Below are positions 1-8,788 of a stretch of DNA of 64,000 bases, piece by piece (positions within the stretch are counted from its first letter, which is position 1; the number at the start of each line of letters is the position of its first letter). The stretch covers positions 1 to 64,000 of the forward strand of contig CALHRZ010000007.1 of assembly GCA_938038445.1 (NCBI GenBank). Direction: 5' to 3'. Under the pieces are notes generated by a model. It was not told the origin of the DNA. It saw only the letters and a list, made by a program, of their open reading frames with translations, and did not search any database. This DNA comes from an uncultured bacterium (GTDB taxonomy: Bacteria; Verrucomicrobiota; Kiritimatiellia; CAIKKV01). The position numbers and the translations under genes were made by a program.

Positions 1-150
1 TTGAGCGACCTCGCGCCGGTGGAAGGCGACGCCCTTGACCGACATCGGCGCCGACTTGCCGGACGATGGATTGGACCAGCCGAGTTCCTCGACGAAAAGT
101 CGGGTGAAGTCGAACTGCTGGAGGAGGTTGCGGGCGTTGGAGAGGTTCAT
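1..150 (-). CDS. N-terminus of a probable restriction-modification DNA methylase (partial)
   Basis: Fifty codons are visible before the left edge. The protein begins MNLSNARNLLQQFDF and continues through a VEELGW segment, which resembles the start of large Eco57I-type restriction-modification methylases. No catalytic motif (such as NPPY) lies within the window, so the enzyme call rests on N-terminal resemblance and context. The ATG overlaps the TGA of the PIN toxin gene by 4 nt (ATGA at 147-150), and no strong Shine-Dalgarno is seen, so translation is probably coupled to the toxin. The upstream PLD-SNF2 helicase on the same strand is a usual companion of such methylases in defence loci. It could instead be another large protein of that locus. 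Confidence 0.5.
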   Translation of the reverse strand, partial: MNLSNARNLLQQFDFTRLFVEELGWSNPSSGKSAPMSVKGVAFHRREVAQ

Positions 151-626
151 GAGTCGATTCGCGCTCGCGATCGGCGCTTTGTCTTGTAATCCGCTCGCGT
201 CTCCCGCGCGGTCATCGGCGACTCCGGCAAAAGGAACTGTCTCATGGAACGGGCCACGTCCGGACAGGCGCGGAGGATATGCTTGTCTTCGGTGACCAAC
301 GGCACTCTCAGCGAACGCGCCAGGACGACGTAGGTCGCGTCATAAGCCGTCAGGCCCGACGAATGGGCCGTGGTCATGATGGCCGAAGGTGTGCACCCTT
401 CCGCCCGATCCGTGAGCAAGAGCGCGGTCGTCTCCGCTGCATCGGTCGCATCGTGTAACGCGATCTTCCTTGCCTTCGTTTCCTGCAGCAGCGCATTCAT
501 CGCCTCGGACCGGCACAACGGATGGGTGACCCATGTCGCATCCCGCGCACGGACAGCGCGGGCATCCGGCGCGAGAGGGGATTCGAGGAGGAAAGCGATA
601 ACAACGTTGGCATCGACAACAATCAT
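147..626 (-). CDS. PIN-domain ribonuclease toxin (VapC/FitB-like)
   Basis: A 159-residue protein opening MIVVDANVVIAFLLES, the usual PIN strand with the first metal-binding Asp (D5). The other acidic positions expected of a PIN nuclease are also visible: a Glu in CRSEAMNALL and Asp residues in TAYDATYV and VTEDKHI. PIN toxins are Mg-dependent RNases that cut tRNA or rRNA. The ATG overlaps the antitoxin stop (ATGA, 623-626) and the stop overlaps the methylase start, so the gene sits in the middle of a coupled trio. A basic tail of about 22 residues (ARETRADYKTKRRSRARID) extends past the usual end of the fold. Family assignment is firm; the RNA target cannot be read from sequence. Confidence 0.87.
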   Translation of the reverse strand: MIVVDANVVIAFLLESPLAPDARAVRARDATWVTHPLCRSEAMNALLQETKARKIALHDATDAAETTALLLTDRAEGCTPSAIMTTAHSSGLTAYDATYVVLARSLRVPLVTEDKHILRACPDVARSMRQFLLPESPMTARETRADYKTKRRSRARIDS

Positions 627-868
627 CGCTTCCCGTCCCTCGCGTCACGAATGATCTGCACGATTTCTTCACCGCTGATCGGCTTCAATGTCTTGATCGG
701 CGGCGGCAATTCCGTAGTGGCGGTTAGATCCAGTTCCAGCTCCCGTTCCAGAATCGAGATGATCTCCCGGTTCATGGAACGATGATGCGCGGCGGCGCGT
801 TGGCGCAACCGCTCATGCAAATTTGGCGGGATATTCTTGATCAGCAATGCGGGCATAGTACGCTCCAT
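623..868 (-). CDS. Ribbon-helix-helix antitoxin (FitA/VapB-like)
   Basis: An 81-residue protein with the core LLIKNIPPNLHERLRQRAA followed by HHRSMNREIISILERELE. This is the beta-strand and two helices of FitA-type ribbon-helix-helix antitoxins (residues about 7-45). The rest (PPPIKTLKPISGEEIVQII) would be the toxin-binding tail. Two starts are possible, ATG at 868 or ATG at 856 (MPALLIKN); the second matches typical FitA length. It precedes the PIN toxin with a 4-nt overlap, the normal antitoxin-first order. Three phased GATACC-type repeats just upstream are a plausible autoregulatory operator. The gene begins only about 30 bp after the helicase stop on the same strand. Confidence 0.82.
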   Translation of the reverse strand: MERTMPALLIKNIPPNLHERLRQRAAAHHRSMNREIISILERELELDLTATTELPPPIKTLKPISGEEIVQIIRDARDGKR

Positions 869-870
869 TT

Positions 871-898
871 GATACCTATACGATACCGAAATGGTATT
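871..898. promoter_or_regulatory. Candidate antitoxin operator: three GATACC/GGTATT half-sites at 11-bp spacing
   Basis: On the plus strand GATACC occurs at 871-876 and 882-887, and an inverted copy GGTATT at 893-898; the start positions are 11 bp apart, one helical turn. The last two form a perfect inverted repeat ATACC-GAAAT-GGTAT (883-897). The array fills the gap between the helicase stop (899) and the antitoxin start (868), where a ribbon-helix-helix repressor would be expected to bind. A weak minus-strand promoter (TTGCGC, 17 bp, TACCAT) could lie in the end of the helicase gene. The operator role is inferred. Confidence 0.5.
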
Positions 899-3800
899 TC
901 ACCGTTTTGGATCGCGCAAGCCCAGCGAGCAGATCACCTGCGGCTCGTTGGTCTCGACGTTGTCGCTCATGCGGCAGAGTCGGGCGTCGTGGCGCAGCGC
1001 GATGACCAGTTCGGCAAGCGCCTGGTTGCTGATTCCGCTCTTGAGCTGGCGGTTGAGGATATCGGTGGCGGATTGGAGCAACGGGAACTTGTAGATGTCC
1101 TCGACGGCCTGGCGGAGTTCGGGCAGGTCGAAGAGGGTACCCTTGATTTCTTCGGCGTAGGCTTTTAAACGTTCATAGGTGCGGAAGCGGGCGCCGGATG
1201 GGCGGCCGAGCTGGCCGCCGACGGATTTTTCGGTTTCGACGATGAGTTTGACGCCCTTGGCAACCATATCATGGTGGTCGTCATGGCGCGGGAGGGGGTG
1301 GGTGTTGGGGGCGCATTCCGCCGCCTTGAGGATGGCGAATTGCGATTCGGTGACGCTGTGGCCCTGTTTATCCACCCACGCCAGTGCGTCGTTGCCCTCG
1401 GCCGTTCGCAGATAGACGAGCGCGCCTTCGGGCTGGTCGGGGCGCGGGGTGTGCGGCCGTGTTGAATAGACGACGTTCGGCAGGGCTGGGATGATCTTTT
1501 CGAGCGGCGGGTCGCGGTCTATGGCGTTCTTCCAGATCTGATAGGCGTAGGAGGCGAGGTCCACCTCCGCGTCCTCCTCGCCGTCCAGAATGCCTGCCTT
1601 TTCCGTGAAGAGATCGCGGATGGTTTGAGCGTCGTCTTGGTCCTCGAAGAAGGCTTCATCCGCGCCGACCACCTCGGCGTTCTCCTGAAGGCGGCGGCGC
1701 ACGCGGGCGCGAAGCCGGATAATCCGCTCGACTCCTTCGGCGGGCAGGAAGGAGTAGCAAAGGATCGTGTCGGATTGCTGGCCGATACGGTCGACGCGGC
1801 CGGCGCGCTGAATCAGCCGGATGATTGCCCAGGGCAGGTCGTAGTTCACCACGATTGCGCAGTCCTGGAGGTTCTGGCCTTCGCTTAAAACGTCGGTGGC
1901 CAGAACGGCGCGCAACTCCTCGCCGGGGGGCACCTGGTTGCGTTTCCCGTTGCTGACGGGACTGAACCGGTAGGCGACAGTGGTGGGATCGTCGGAATCC
2001 CCTGTGAGGCCCTCGATTGCCGCGACTCCTTTGGCCTTGAGTTGTTCGGTCAGGTAGCGAATCGTGTCGGCGAACTGGGAGAAGACCAGGACTTTTTCGG
2101 TCGGGTGTTGTCGGGTCAAGAGGTCGTAGAGCGTTTGCAGTTTGGCGTCCTGCGCGGCGTTCCAGTCGCCGGCGTTTTTCAAGATCTTTAGCAACGCGGC
2201 GGCGTCCCGACGGAGGTCCTCGGAGAGGTCGGCGTTGAACAGTTCGGGCTTCAGCCACTTGAGCTGGCGGCGGAAGCGCGTTGCGTAGGTCTCGTAAATC
2301 TCGGCGGCTCGGGCGCGGAATTCCGCTTCTGTGAGGCAACGGCGAACCGAGGTGAGCGGGTCGCGTTCGGCGTTATCGTCGTCATTGGAAGTCGGGTCCC
2401 AGAAATCGGAGTCTTCGTCGTTCGCCGTGGGGTCCAGCACGCCCATATCCTGGGTGCCGATGGGAAGCGGCGATCGCTTCTCGATGGCGTGCAGGCAAAT
2501 GAAGTTTCGAAGGGCGTGGCGTTCGACCGAGCGGAGGAAGGAATAGCCGCTGCTTTCCAGTCGCTTGAAGAGGTTGGTTCGGCAGAACCCCTTGAGTCGC
2601 GCGCCGGCGCGGGAAAGGTCGGCCAGGATTCGTGCTTCATCGGGTGTCGGCGGTTGGTGGGGCGTTGGAAGCAGATAGTTGCCGAGTCCGTAGCGGGGCA
2701 GGGTCAAATGATTGACGGCATCCGCCACGTCGTCGGCGAACAGGCGTGCATAGGGGTCGTTTGGATCCTGGTCGTTGATGTTGAAGCGCAGGGTTTTCGG
2801 CGTGCGGGTGGGGAAATACGAGCGGGTTCCGTCCGCGAACTCCAGGTATTTGCGCGAGTGCACGGGGTCGAACTTGGCGTAGTTTTCCTGGATAAAACTG
2901 CGCGTGCGGCGGACCAGATAGAGGCGCATGAGGTCGCGCCAGTCGTCGGCATATTGGCTTTTTTCGAAGGCTGCGAGCGAACGGACGGGGCATTGGTGCC
3001 GTCGAATGAACTCGGTTTCGCCGAGTTCCCGGAGCAGTTTTTCCGGGCGGATGCCGATGTCCATCCGTTCGTCAATGAACAGGCGGAGTTGGTTGGAGAG
3101 GTCCAGGTAGGTCTTGTTGTAGGGCGTGGCCGACAGGAGGATGACGCGGCTGTCGTTGGCGGCGATATACTCGGCAATGGCGCGGTATTTTTTGCCTTCG
3201 CGATTGCGGAGGTTGTGGCTTTCGTCAATCAGCACCAGCCGGAAACGGCGGAGCTCGGGCAATTCGCGTTGAACGCGGGTGATGGAGAGGACTTTCGCCC
3301 GGAGTCGGTAGGTCTGCCGATAATCTTCCCACATGCGGACGAGGTTTTTCGGGCAGATGATCAGAGTCTCCAGACCGTGGTCATCTTCGAAGATGCGGGC
3401 CACGGCGGTTGCCATGAGGGTCTTGCCCAACCCGACCACGTCGCCGATGACCACGCCTCCGCGTTTGATGAGGTGATGGGCGGCGATCTTGACCGCCGCT
3501 TTTTGGAATTCGAACAGCTTGTTTCCGAAGTCGCTGGGAATACGGAACTCGCTCAGGCCGGCCCGGGCCTCCTGAGAGAGGTGATAGGCCATTTTGACGT
3601 AAATGTGATAGGGCGGAAGCGGCTGCGGACGCGCCCAACTGTTGTTGATGATCTCGACAAGTTCGCCGGATATATCCAGGCAGAAGCGGTCATTCCATCG
3701 GTCTTCGAACCATTTTGCCAGTTTGTGGCAGGCGTCATGGTCCAGAACGTCCACATTGAGTTCCCCTTGCTGCGAGAGTCCGGCCAGGGTGAGGTTGCTG

Positions 3801-4279
3801 CTGCCGAGGTATCCGATCGTCGGGTTGAGCGGGTCTTGCCGGAAGAGGAGATACAGCTTTGCATGGAGCGGGTGCCGCAAAAAGAGCTTTACAACGACCT
3901 TGCGCGCGGCAATCTGCGCCGCCAATTGCCGGAGGCCCTCCTCATCGGCGTTTGTGGGGATCCCGGCCATCAACTGGTCGCGGAAGTCCTGGGCGATTTT
4001 CTTCTTCAGTGCGATGGCCGTGGTCTGGTCCATTTGATCTCCGGCCGCGATGCCGCTGATGGCCCGACGGATCGCGTCCTGGGGCATCTGCTGCATGCCT
4101 ACCAAGAGGCGGCAGCAATGTCCGTCTCCCCCGCGCCATTTTTCGATATAGTCATGCAACAGCCGCCATCCGCGAAGGTTGAAGTAGCCGACGCAGAAGT
4201 CCGCCCTCTCCGAGAGTCCGATCGCATTGGAGAGGGCATTTAAGAGGGGATTTTCAATATTGTCGAAAATCTGAGGCAT
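899..4279 (-). CDS. PLD-SNF2 helicase fusion, defence-type
   Basis: A 1126-residue protein. Residues about 1-200 form a phospholipase-D-like domain with one HxK motif (HAKLY, 139-143) and the following GSSN (159-162), as in helicase-associated PLD domains. An SNF2-type superfamily 2 motor follows: Walker A GDVVGLGKT (279-287), DESH box (352-355), motif III LLSATPYNK, then a helicase C-terminal half with KVLVFSQFADT and motif VI QRAGRVDRIGQ. PLD-SNF2 proteins usually accompany DNA methylases in phage-defence loci, where they are thought to translocate on or cut unmodified DNA. It lies upstream of, and on the same strand as, the toxin-antitoxin pair and the methylase. No convincing promoter was found. 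A weak GGGACG precedes the ATG. Confidence 0.85.
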   Translation of the reverse strand: MPQIFDNIENPLLNALSNAIGLSERADFCVGYFNLRGWRLLHDYIEKWRGGDGHCCRLLVGMQQMPQDAIRRAISGIAAGDQMDQTTAIALKKKIAQDFRDQLMAGIPTNADEEGLRQLAAQIAARKVVVKLFLRHPLHAKLYLLFRQDPLNPTIGYLGSSNLTLAGLSQQGELNVDVLDHDACHKLAKWFEDRWNDRFCLDISGELVEIINNSWARPQPLPPYHIYVKMAYHLSQEARAGLSEFRIPSDFGNKLFEFQKAAVKIAAHHLIKRGGVVIGDVVGLGKTLMATAVARIFEDDHGLETLIICPKNLVRMWEDYRQTYRLRAKVLSITRVQRELPELRRFRLVLIDESHNLRNREGKKYRAIAEYIAANDSRVILLSATPYNKTYLDLSNQLRLFIDERMDIGIRPEKLLRELGETEFIRRHQCPVRSLAAFEKSQYADDWRDLMRLYLVRRTRSFIQENYAKFDPVHSRKYLEFADGTRSYFPTRTPKTLRFNINDQDPNDPYARLFADDVADAVNHLTLPRYGLGNYLLPTPHQPPTPDEARILADLSRAGARLKGFCRTNLFKRLESSGYSFLRSVERHALRNFICLHAIEKRSPLPIGTQDMGVLDPTANDEDSDFWDPTSNDDDNAERDPLTSVRRCLTEAEFRARAAEIYETYATRFRRQLKWLKPELFNADLSEDLRRDAAALLKILKNAGDWNAAQDAKLQTLYDLLTRQHPTEKVLVFSQFADTIRYLTEQLKAKGVAAIEGLTGDSDDPTTVAYRFSPVSNGKRNQVPPGEELRAVLATDVLSEGQNLQDCAIVVNYDLPWAIIRLIQRAGRVDRIGQQSDTILCYSFLPAEGVERIIRLRARVRRRLQENAEVVGADEAFFEDQDDAQTIRDLFTEKAGILDGEEDAEVDLASYAYQIWKNAIDRDPPLEKIIPALPNVVYSTRPHTPRPDQPEGALVYLRTAEGNDALAWVDKQGHSVTESQFAILKAAECAPNTHPLPRHDDHHDMVAKGVKLIVETEKSVGGQLGRPSGARFRTYERLKAYAEEIKGTLFDLPELRQAVEDIYKFPLLQSATDILNRQLKSGISNQALAELVIALRHDARLCRMSDNVETNEPQVICSLGLRDPKR

Positions 4280-4748
4280 TTCGTACGTCCCATTTTTGTG
4301 ACGGCGATTTGGTTAAGTTGCGATTGCGGCGATTGACGTTTAGATGGTCGGTCATCATTTGGGCCGGTGGCCTATGTTTTTGTTCTGGCATGGTGACATT
4401 TCCGTCTTTGCCGCGGGCGGCGCTGCGTGCCGGAGGTTGGGCATATTCGACCGGGAGTTCAGCGACCTAGGGTACGCGGAAAAGCCCGAAAAAGAAGCGT
4501 GAGGTGAATATAGCCAGGGGGTTGGGGGTTGGGCAATAAGAAACCGAAAGGGTTTGAGGGGAATCGCCATTGCGGGCCAAACCGGTTGGCGGATGGTTTT
4601 GGGTGGGCGGATTGTTGGGGTGGGTGACAAAAGAACTCGCAAGGAGCGTTGGGGTGGGGGCGAACGTGAGGAGGGATTGCTCGCAGAAAGGGAGGCATCG
4701 GAAGGGGACGTGTTCCGGGGTATAGAACTGAAGGAGGGAGACGGGGGC
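4280..4748. other. Gene-free stretch, G-rich on the plus strand
   Basis: I see no convincing gene between the helicase start and the tRNA promoter. The open frames here lack starts with ribosome-binding sites and resemble no family. The plus strand becomes strongly purine-rich from about 4500. G-runs at 4517-4532 and at 4601-4624 (GGG-T-GGG, nine bases, GGGG-T-GGG) could form quadruplexes. No clear helicase promoter was found on the minus strand. Confidence 0.5.
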
Positions 4749-4778
4749 TTGACAGTGGAGGGGGAGCGTGGCAGGATA
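4749..4778 (+). promoter_or_regulatory. Candidate promoter of tRNA-Gly
   Basis: A perfect -35 hexamer TTGACA lies at 4749-4754. A weak -10 (AGGATA, 4773-4778, 18-bp spacer, or CAGGAT one base earlier) ends about 18 bp before the tRNA. The -35 is convincing and the -10 is poor. Confidence 0.45.
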
Positions 4779-4796
4779 GGGCAGAGAAGGGGTTAA

Positions 4797-4870
4797 GCGG
4801 GTGTTGCTTAGTGGTAAAGCTCCAGCCTTCCAAGCTGGCCACACGGGTTCGATTCCCGTCACCCGCTCCA
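4797..4870 (+). tRNA. tRNA-Gly (anticodon TCC)
   Basis: A complete cloverleaf is readable. The acceptor stem GCGGGTG pairs with CACCCGC, the D arm is GCTT...AAGC, the anticodon stem is CCAGC/GCTGG with loop CTTCCAA (anticodon TCC), and the T arm is CGGGTTCGATTCCCG. The discriminator is T and the CCA end is encoded (4868-4870). A T-rich run follows at 4878-4884. Confidence 0.96.
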
Positions 4871-4944
4871 GCAAAGGTTTTTTTGTTTTGTGGGATGCTG
4901 GGTGGATGGAGGGGGAGTTTTTTTGGGGGCGGCGCCGTAGCGGC

Positions 4945-4972
4945 TTGACTTTTTTTTGGATGCCGGTATAGT
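4945..4972 (+). promoter_or_regulatory. Promoter of the nusA operon
   Basis: TTGACT at 4945-4950, a 16-bp spacer, and TATAGT at 4967-4972 form a good housekeeping-sigma promoter. It implies a leader of roughly 105 nt before the nusA ATG at 5085. It lies downstream of tRNA-Gly, so nusA need not depend on tRNA read-through. Confidence 0.7.
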
Positions 4973-5084
4973 TTTTCGTAATCGGCACGTGAACCGGCAG
5001 AAAGTGGGAAGCACGCCCACTTTTTTTAATGGTTTTGCGGGCCTGGGACGCCGACTTGTGGGTGGCGAGGGAAGGAGTGAGACG

Positions 5085-6356
5085 ATGGAAGAGATCAAAG
5101 CCTTTCTTTCCTATTGGGAGAAGGAGCGCGGGATAGACCGTGAGATTCTGGTCCAGGCGCTCGAGCAGGCCTTGCTTCAGGCGTCTCGCAAAAGCGTCAG
5201 TCCGGCGAAGAATTTGCGGATCGAAATTGACCGCAAAACCTATGCGATTCGTGCGATCGCGACTGTTAAGGTTGTGGAGCAGGTTCACAATCCGCATGAT
5301 GAGATTACTCTTGCGCGTGCTCGGCGAATCAAACCGGACGCGCAATTGGGTGACGAAGTGGAGGTGGACGTGACGCCGCGGGATTTTGGGCGGATTGCCG
5401 CGCAGAATGCTCGTCAGGTTTTCACGCAAAAGCTTCGGCAAGCCGAGCGGGAAGTGGTTAAGGCCGAGTATACGCATTTGGTTGGCAAGATTGTGAGTGG
5501 AACGGTTCAGCGATTTGATCGGACGGACGTCATTGTCAATCTCGGCCGGGCGGAGGGGGTATTGCCTCGCACGGAGCGGATTCCGGGTGAGGAATACAGC
5601 CAAGGGGATCGCATTCGCGCGCTGCTCATGGAGATTCAGGAAACGGGCGGCGGGCCGATGCTGATTCTTTCCCGGGCGCATCCTCATTTCGTGAAGGCGC
5701 TATTTGAGTTGGAAGTGGCGGAGATTGCCGACGGCACCATTGAGATTAAGGGGATTGCTCGGGAGCCGGGGCAACGGACCAAGATAGCGGTGTGGTCACG
5801 TGACGAGAAGGTCGATCCGGTGGGGGCGTGTGTTGGGCTGCGGGGGTTGAGGGTTCAGAACATTGTGAAGGAACTTTCGGGGGAGAAGATAGACATTGTC
5901 CGTTGGCATGAGGACATCAAGACCTTTGTGGCCAATGCGCTTTCGCCTGCGAAGTTGAGCCGGGTTACGGTGGATCCGGTTCTTCCCAACGTGGTGCATG
6001 TGATTGCGGAGCCGGATCAATTTTCCCTGGCGATTGGGAAACGGGGACAGAATGTGCGCTTGACGGGGAAGTTGACGGGGTGGAAAATTGACATTCAGCG
6101 GGAAGAGGGCGAGGTGACGTTTGAGGAGAAGATGAACCGGGCGATTCAGAAGCTGGCGGAATTGCCGGGCATTGGACCGGCCAGGGCGGAGAAGCTTGTG
6201 AAATCCGGGTTTCTCAACATTGAGGGGATTTTGGCGGCCGATGAGAATGCGATTTCGAATGATGCCGGGCTGACAGTCGAGGAAGCGAAAGAGGTTCTCG
6301 AAGCGGCGGCCATGGCCCAACTGGCGACCGAACGGGGAGAGCAGGGCGGACCATGA
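5085..6356 (+). CDS. nusA: Transcription termination/antitermination factor NusA
   Basis: A 423-residue NusA, which binds RNA polymerase and modulates pausing, termination and antitermination. The N-terminal polymerase-binding domain begins MEEIKAFLSYWEKERGID. It is followed by an S1 domain (KIVSGTVQRFDRTDVIVNLG), two KH domains (the second with LAIGKRGQNVRLT) and a C-terminal helix-hairpin-helix segment (ELPGIGPARAEKLVKSGF). I chose the ATG at 5085 because GGAG (5074-5077) precedes it and NusA similarity starts there; upstream in-frame codons lie in the promoter and leader. It lacks the second acidic repeat of E. coli NusA. The stop overlaps infB (ATGA). The usual upstream rimP gene is absent. 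Confidence 0.95.
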   Translation: MEEIKAFLSYWEKERGIDREILVQALEQALLQASRKSVSPAKNLRIEIDRKTYAIRAIATVKVVEQVHNPHDEITLARARRIKPDAQLGDEVEVDVTPRDFGRIAAQNARQVFTQKLRQAEREVVKAEYTHLVGKIVSGTVQRFDRTDVIVNLGRAEGVLPRTERIPGEEYSQGDRIRALLMEIQETGGGPMLILSRAHPHFVKALFELEVAEIADGTIEIKGIAREPGQRTKIAVWSRDEKVDPVGACVGLRGLRVQNIVKELSGEKIDIVRWHEDIKTFVANALSPAKLSRVTVDPVLPNVVHVIAEPDQFSLAIGKRGQNVRLTGKLTGWKIDIQREEGEVTFEEKMNRAIQKLAELPGIGPARAEKLVKSGFLNIEGILAADENAISNDAGLTVEEAKEVLEAAAMAQLATERGEQGGP

Positions 6357-8776
6357 GAGCGCATGAACTGGCGAAGAAATTAGGCGTTTCGTTCAAGGAG
6401 TTGCAGGAGAAGCTGGCGGCTCAGGGGATGGTGGTGAAGACCGCCTCGAACAACGTGGATGAGTGGATTGAGGCGGCGGAGAAGATTTTTGCGAAGCCTT
6501 TGCCTGCGGCGCCCGTTCTTGCCCCTTCGTCTGCGGGATCTGAACTTCCTTCGAAATCTTCGGTGGTTTCTGGGGGTGCTTCCGAGTCCTCTCTTTCTGT
6601 TGCGAAGGCGGAACTTCCGCCGAGTCCGCCTTCTTCCGGCGCATTGCCGTCCCGGACGGCGCCTATTACTCCTCGGCCGGGTGGCTCTTCGTTGCCTCCC
6701 TCTCGTCAGGCGTTTCCGTCGGCGCCCCCGCGGCCGTGTCCCCCGCAATCTTCGTCTGGTCCGGTTTTGCCGCCTGTGAAGCCTCGGCATCCGCAAGCGG
6801 CGCCTGGTGGCGGGGTGCCGCCGTTGCGGCCGCGTCATCCGCAGGCGATTGCCGGGGCGGTGCCGCCGCGGCCGACGCCGAAGGTGGTGGAAGGCCCGCA
6901 GAAAGTGTCGTCTGCGCCGCCGCCGGAGGTTCCGGCTACTCAAGCGGCGGATATACCCCCTTCTCCTCTGGTTGGGGTAGGCGGGGGCCGCAAGATTGTC
7001 TTGAGCAAGCCAACGGTTCTGGTCAAGGAGCTTGCGGAGTTGTTGGGCGTCAAGCCGAACGTGCTGATTACCGCGTTGATGAAGAAAAACCTATTGGTTT
7101 CCATCAACGAGCGGTTGGAAGCGCGGGTTGCCCAAGAGGTGGCCGAGAGTCTAGGGTTCGAGGTGGAGCGGGAGAAGAAGCCCGAGCATGTTGCGGTGGT
7201 ATCCAAAGCGGCTCGACCGGAGGCGGAGGAAGAGGACCAACCGGAAGATCTGGTGCCGCGGCCTCCGGTGGTGGCCGTTATGGGGCATGTGGACCATGGG
7301 AAGACATCGCTTCTTGACCGGATTCGGTCCACGTCGGTAGCCGCAGGCGAAGATGGAGGGATTACCCAGCATATTGGCGCGTATACCGTGGCGGTTGGGG
7401 ACAAGGCGATCACGTTTCTTGACACGCCGGGGCACGAAGCCTTTACCGCGATGCGGGCGCGGGGAGCGCATGTGACGGATATTGCCTTGATTGTGGTTGC
7501 GGCGGACGATGGCGTGATGCCTCAGACGGAGGAAGCGATACGGCATGCACAGGCCGCGCGGGCTCAGGCGCCGGATCGGACGGCGATTGTGGTGGCGATT
7601 AACAAGGTGGATTTGCCCGGGGCGAATCCGGCGCAGGTCAAGCAGCAATTGGCGGCCATTGGTTTAGCGCCCGAGGAATGGGGGGGGGAGACGCTTTGTT
7701 GCGAGGTCAGCGCGCTGACCGGGCAGGGGATACAGAATCTTCTGGAAACCCTTCTTCTTCAGGCGGAGATGCTCGAGTTGAAAGCCAATCCGAAACGCCG
7801 AGCGCGGGGGGTGGTATTGGAAGCCCAGCTTGAGCAAGGGATGGGGCCGACCGCTCATTTTCTTGTCATGAACGGCACACTTCACGTGGGGGATATTGTA
7901 CGGGTGGGGCCCTACTGGGGGCGGGTCCGTGCGATGGTTAACGACAAGGGGCAGCGGGTAAAGGAGGCAAGTCCCGCTTTTCCCGTCAAAGTGATGGGGT
8001 TATCGGGCGTTCCGGATGCGGGGGCGGAATTCCGTGTTTGCGAGACGGAGAAAATTGCGCGGGAAGCGGCGGAGGAGGAGGCGCGCAAGACGCGCATGGA
8101 ACAGTTAGCGGCGCCGAAGAAGGTTTCGATGGAATCGCTGTATGAAACCCTTCAAGAGGCGTCGCGGCTCGAACTTCGGGTGATTGTGAAGGCGGATGTG
8201 CAGGGGTCGGTCGAAGCGATCCGTTATGCGTTGCAGAATATGAAGAGCGAGAAGGTATCGCTCGAGGTTGTGATGAGCGGAGTCGGTAACGTCACGGTAA
8301 ACGATGTGCTGTTGGCCAAAGCCAGTCGCGCGGTCATTCTTCAATTTCGCGTCGGCAAAGAGGGGGATGTGACGCGGATGGCGAAGCACGAGGGGGTGGA
8401 AATCCGCCCCTATTCGATCATTTATGAGCTGGTGGACGATGTGAAGAATCTGATGGCCGGTTTGTTGCCGCCGGAGTTGATTGAGCGCGTGACGGGCCAT
8501 GCGGAGGTGCGGAAAGTTTTTGCGCTATCTCGCGGGACGGTGGCGGGATGTTTTGTGACCGACGGGCGGGTGGCCTCTCAGGCTCGCGTTCGGGTGCGTC
8601 GGGGGGGCGAAACGGTGCACGAGGGGCCGATTCTATCCCTTCGGCGATTTCAAGCGGACGTATCGGAAGTGCGGGAAGGGCAGGAATGCGGCATTCGGCT
8701 CGAGCAGTTCACCGATTTTCGGGAGGGGGACTTGCTGGAGTTCTACGAGGTTGAAAAGAGAACGCCCCAGTTGTAG
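6353..8776 (+). CDS. infB: Translation initiation factor IF-2
   Basis: An 807-residue GTPase that delivers initiator fMet-tRNA to the 30S subunit. An N-terminal IF2N module ([17 protein letters not shown]) is followed by a long Pro/Ala/Ser-rich linker (about residues 45-220) and a second IF2N module ([15 protein letters not shown]). The G domain has G1 GHVDHGKT (311-318), G3 DTPGHEAF and G4 NKVD, followed by the EF-Tu-like beta barrel and the C2 domain. The start overlaps the nusA stop. The ylxR and L7Ae-like ylxQ genes often found between nusA and infB are missing here. The high-GC Pro-rich linker is typical of IF-2 in GC-rich genomes. Confidence 0.97.
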   Translation: MRAHELAKKLGVSFKELQEKLAAQGMVVKTASNNVDEWIEAAEKIFAKPLPAAPVLAPSSAGSELPSKSSVVSGGASESSLSVAKAELPPSPPSSGALPSRTAPITPRPGGSSLPPSRQAFPSAPPRPCPPQSSSGPVLPPVKPRHPQAAPGGGVPPLRPRHPQAIAGAVPPRPTPKVVEGPQKVSSAPPPEVPATQAADIPPSPLVGVGGGRKIVLSKPTVLVKELAELLGVKPNVLITALMKKNLLVSINERLEARVAQEVAESLGFEVEREKKPEHVAVVSKAARPEAEEEDQPEDLVPRPPVVAVMGHVDHGKTSLLDRIRSTSVAAGEDGGITQHIGAYTVAVGDKAITFLDTPGHEAFTAMRARGAHVTDIALIVVAADDGVMPQTEEAIRHAQAARAQAPDRTAIVVAINKVDLPGANPAQVKQQLAAIGLAPEEWGGETLCCEVSALTGQGIQNLLETLLLQAEMLELKANPKRRARGVVLEAQLEQGMGPTAHFLVMNGTLHVGDIVRVGPYWGRVRAMVNDKGQRVKEASPAFPVKVMGLSGVPDAGAEFRVCETEKIAREAAEEEARKTRMEQLAAPKKVSMESLYETLQEASRLELRVIVKADVQGSVEAIRYALQNMKSEKVSLEVVMSGVGNVTVNDVLLAKASRAVILQFRVGKEGDVTRMAKHEGVEIRPYSIIYELVDDVKNLMAGLLPPELIERVTGHAEVRKVFALSRGTVAGCFVTDGRVASQARVRVRRGGETVHEGPILSLRRFQADVSEVREGQECGIRLEQFTDFREGDLLEFYEVEKRTPQL

Positions 8777-8788
8777 AAAGAGCGGGCG

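Noticed and set aside
2489-4243. Long plus-strand open frame (about 580 codons) opposite the helicase gene
   Set aside because: It is antisense to a protein with complete PLD and SNF2 motifs, has no ribosome-binding site, and its composition mirrors the helicase codons.
4797-4870. tRNA-Gly as integration site of the left-hand defence locus
   Set aside because: The locus lies on the 5' side of the tRNA, and no integrase or repeat of the tRNA 3' end was seen at the other side within the window.
4467-5687. Minus-strand open frame of about 400 codons across tRNA-Gly and the start of nusA
   Set aside because: It crosses a tRNA gene, the nusA promoter and the nusA coding region, and resembles no family.
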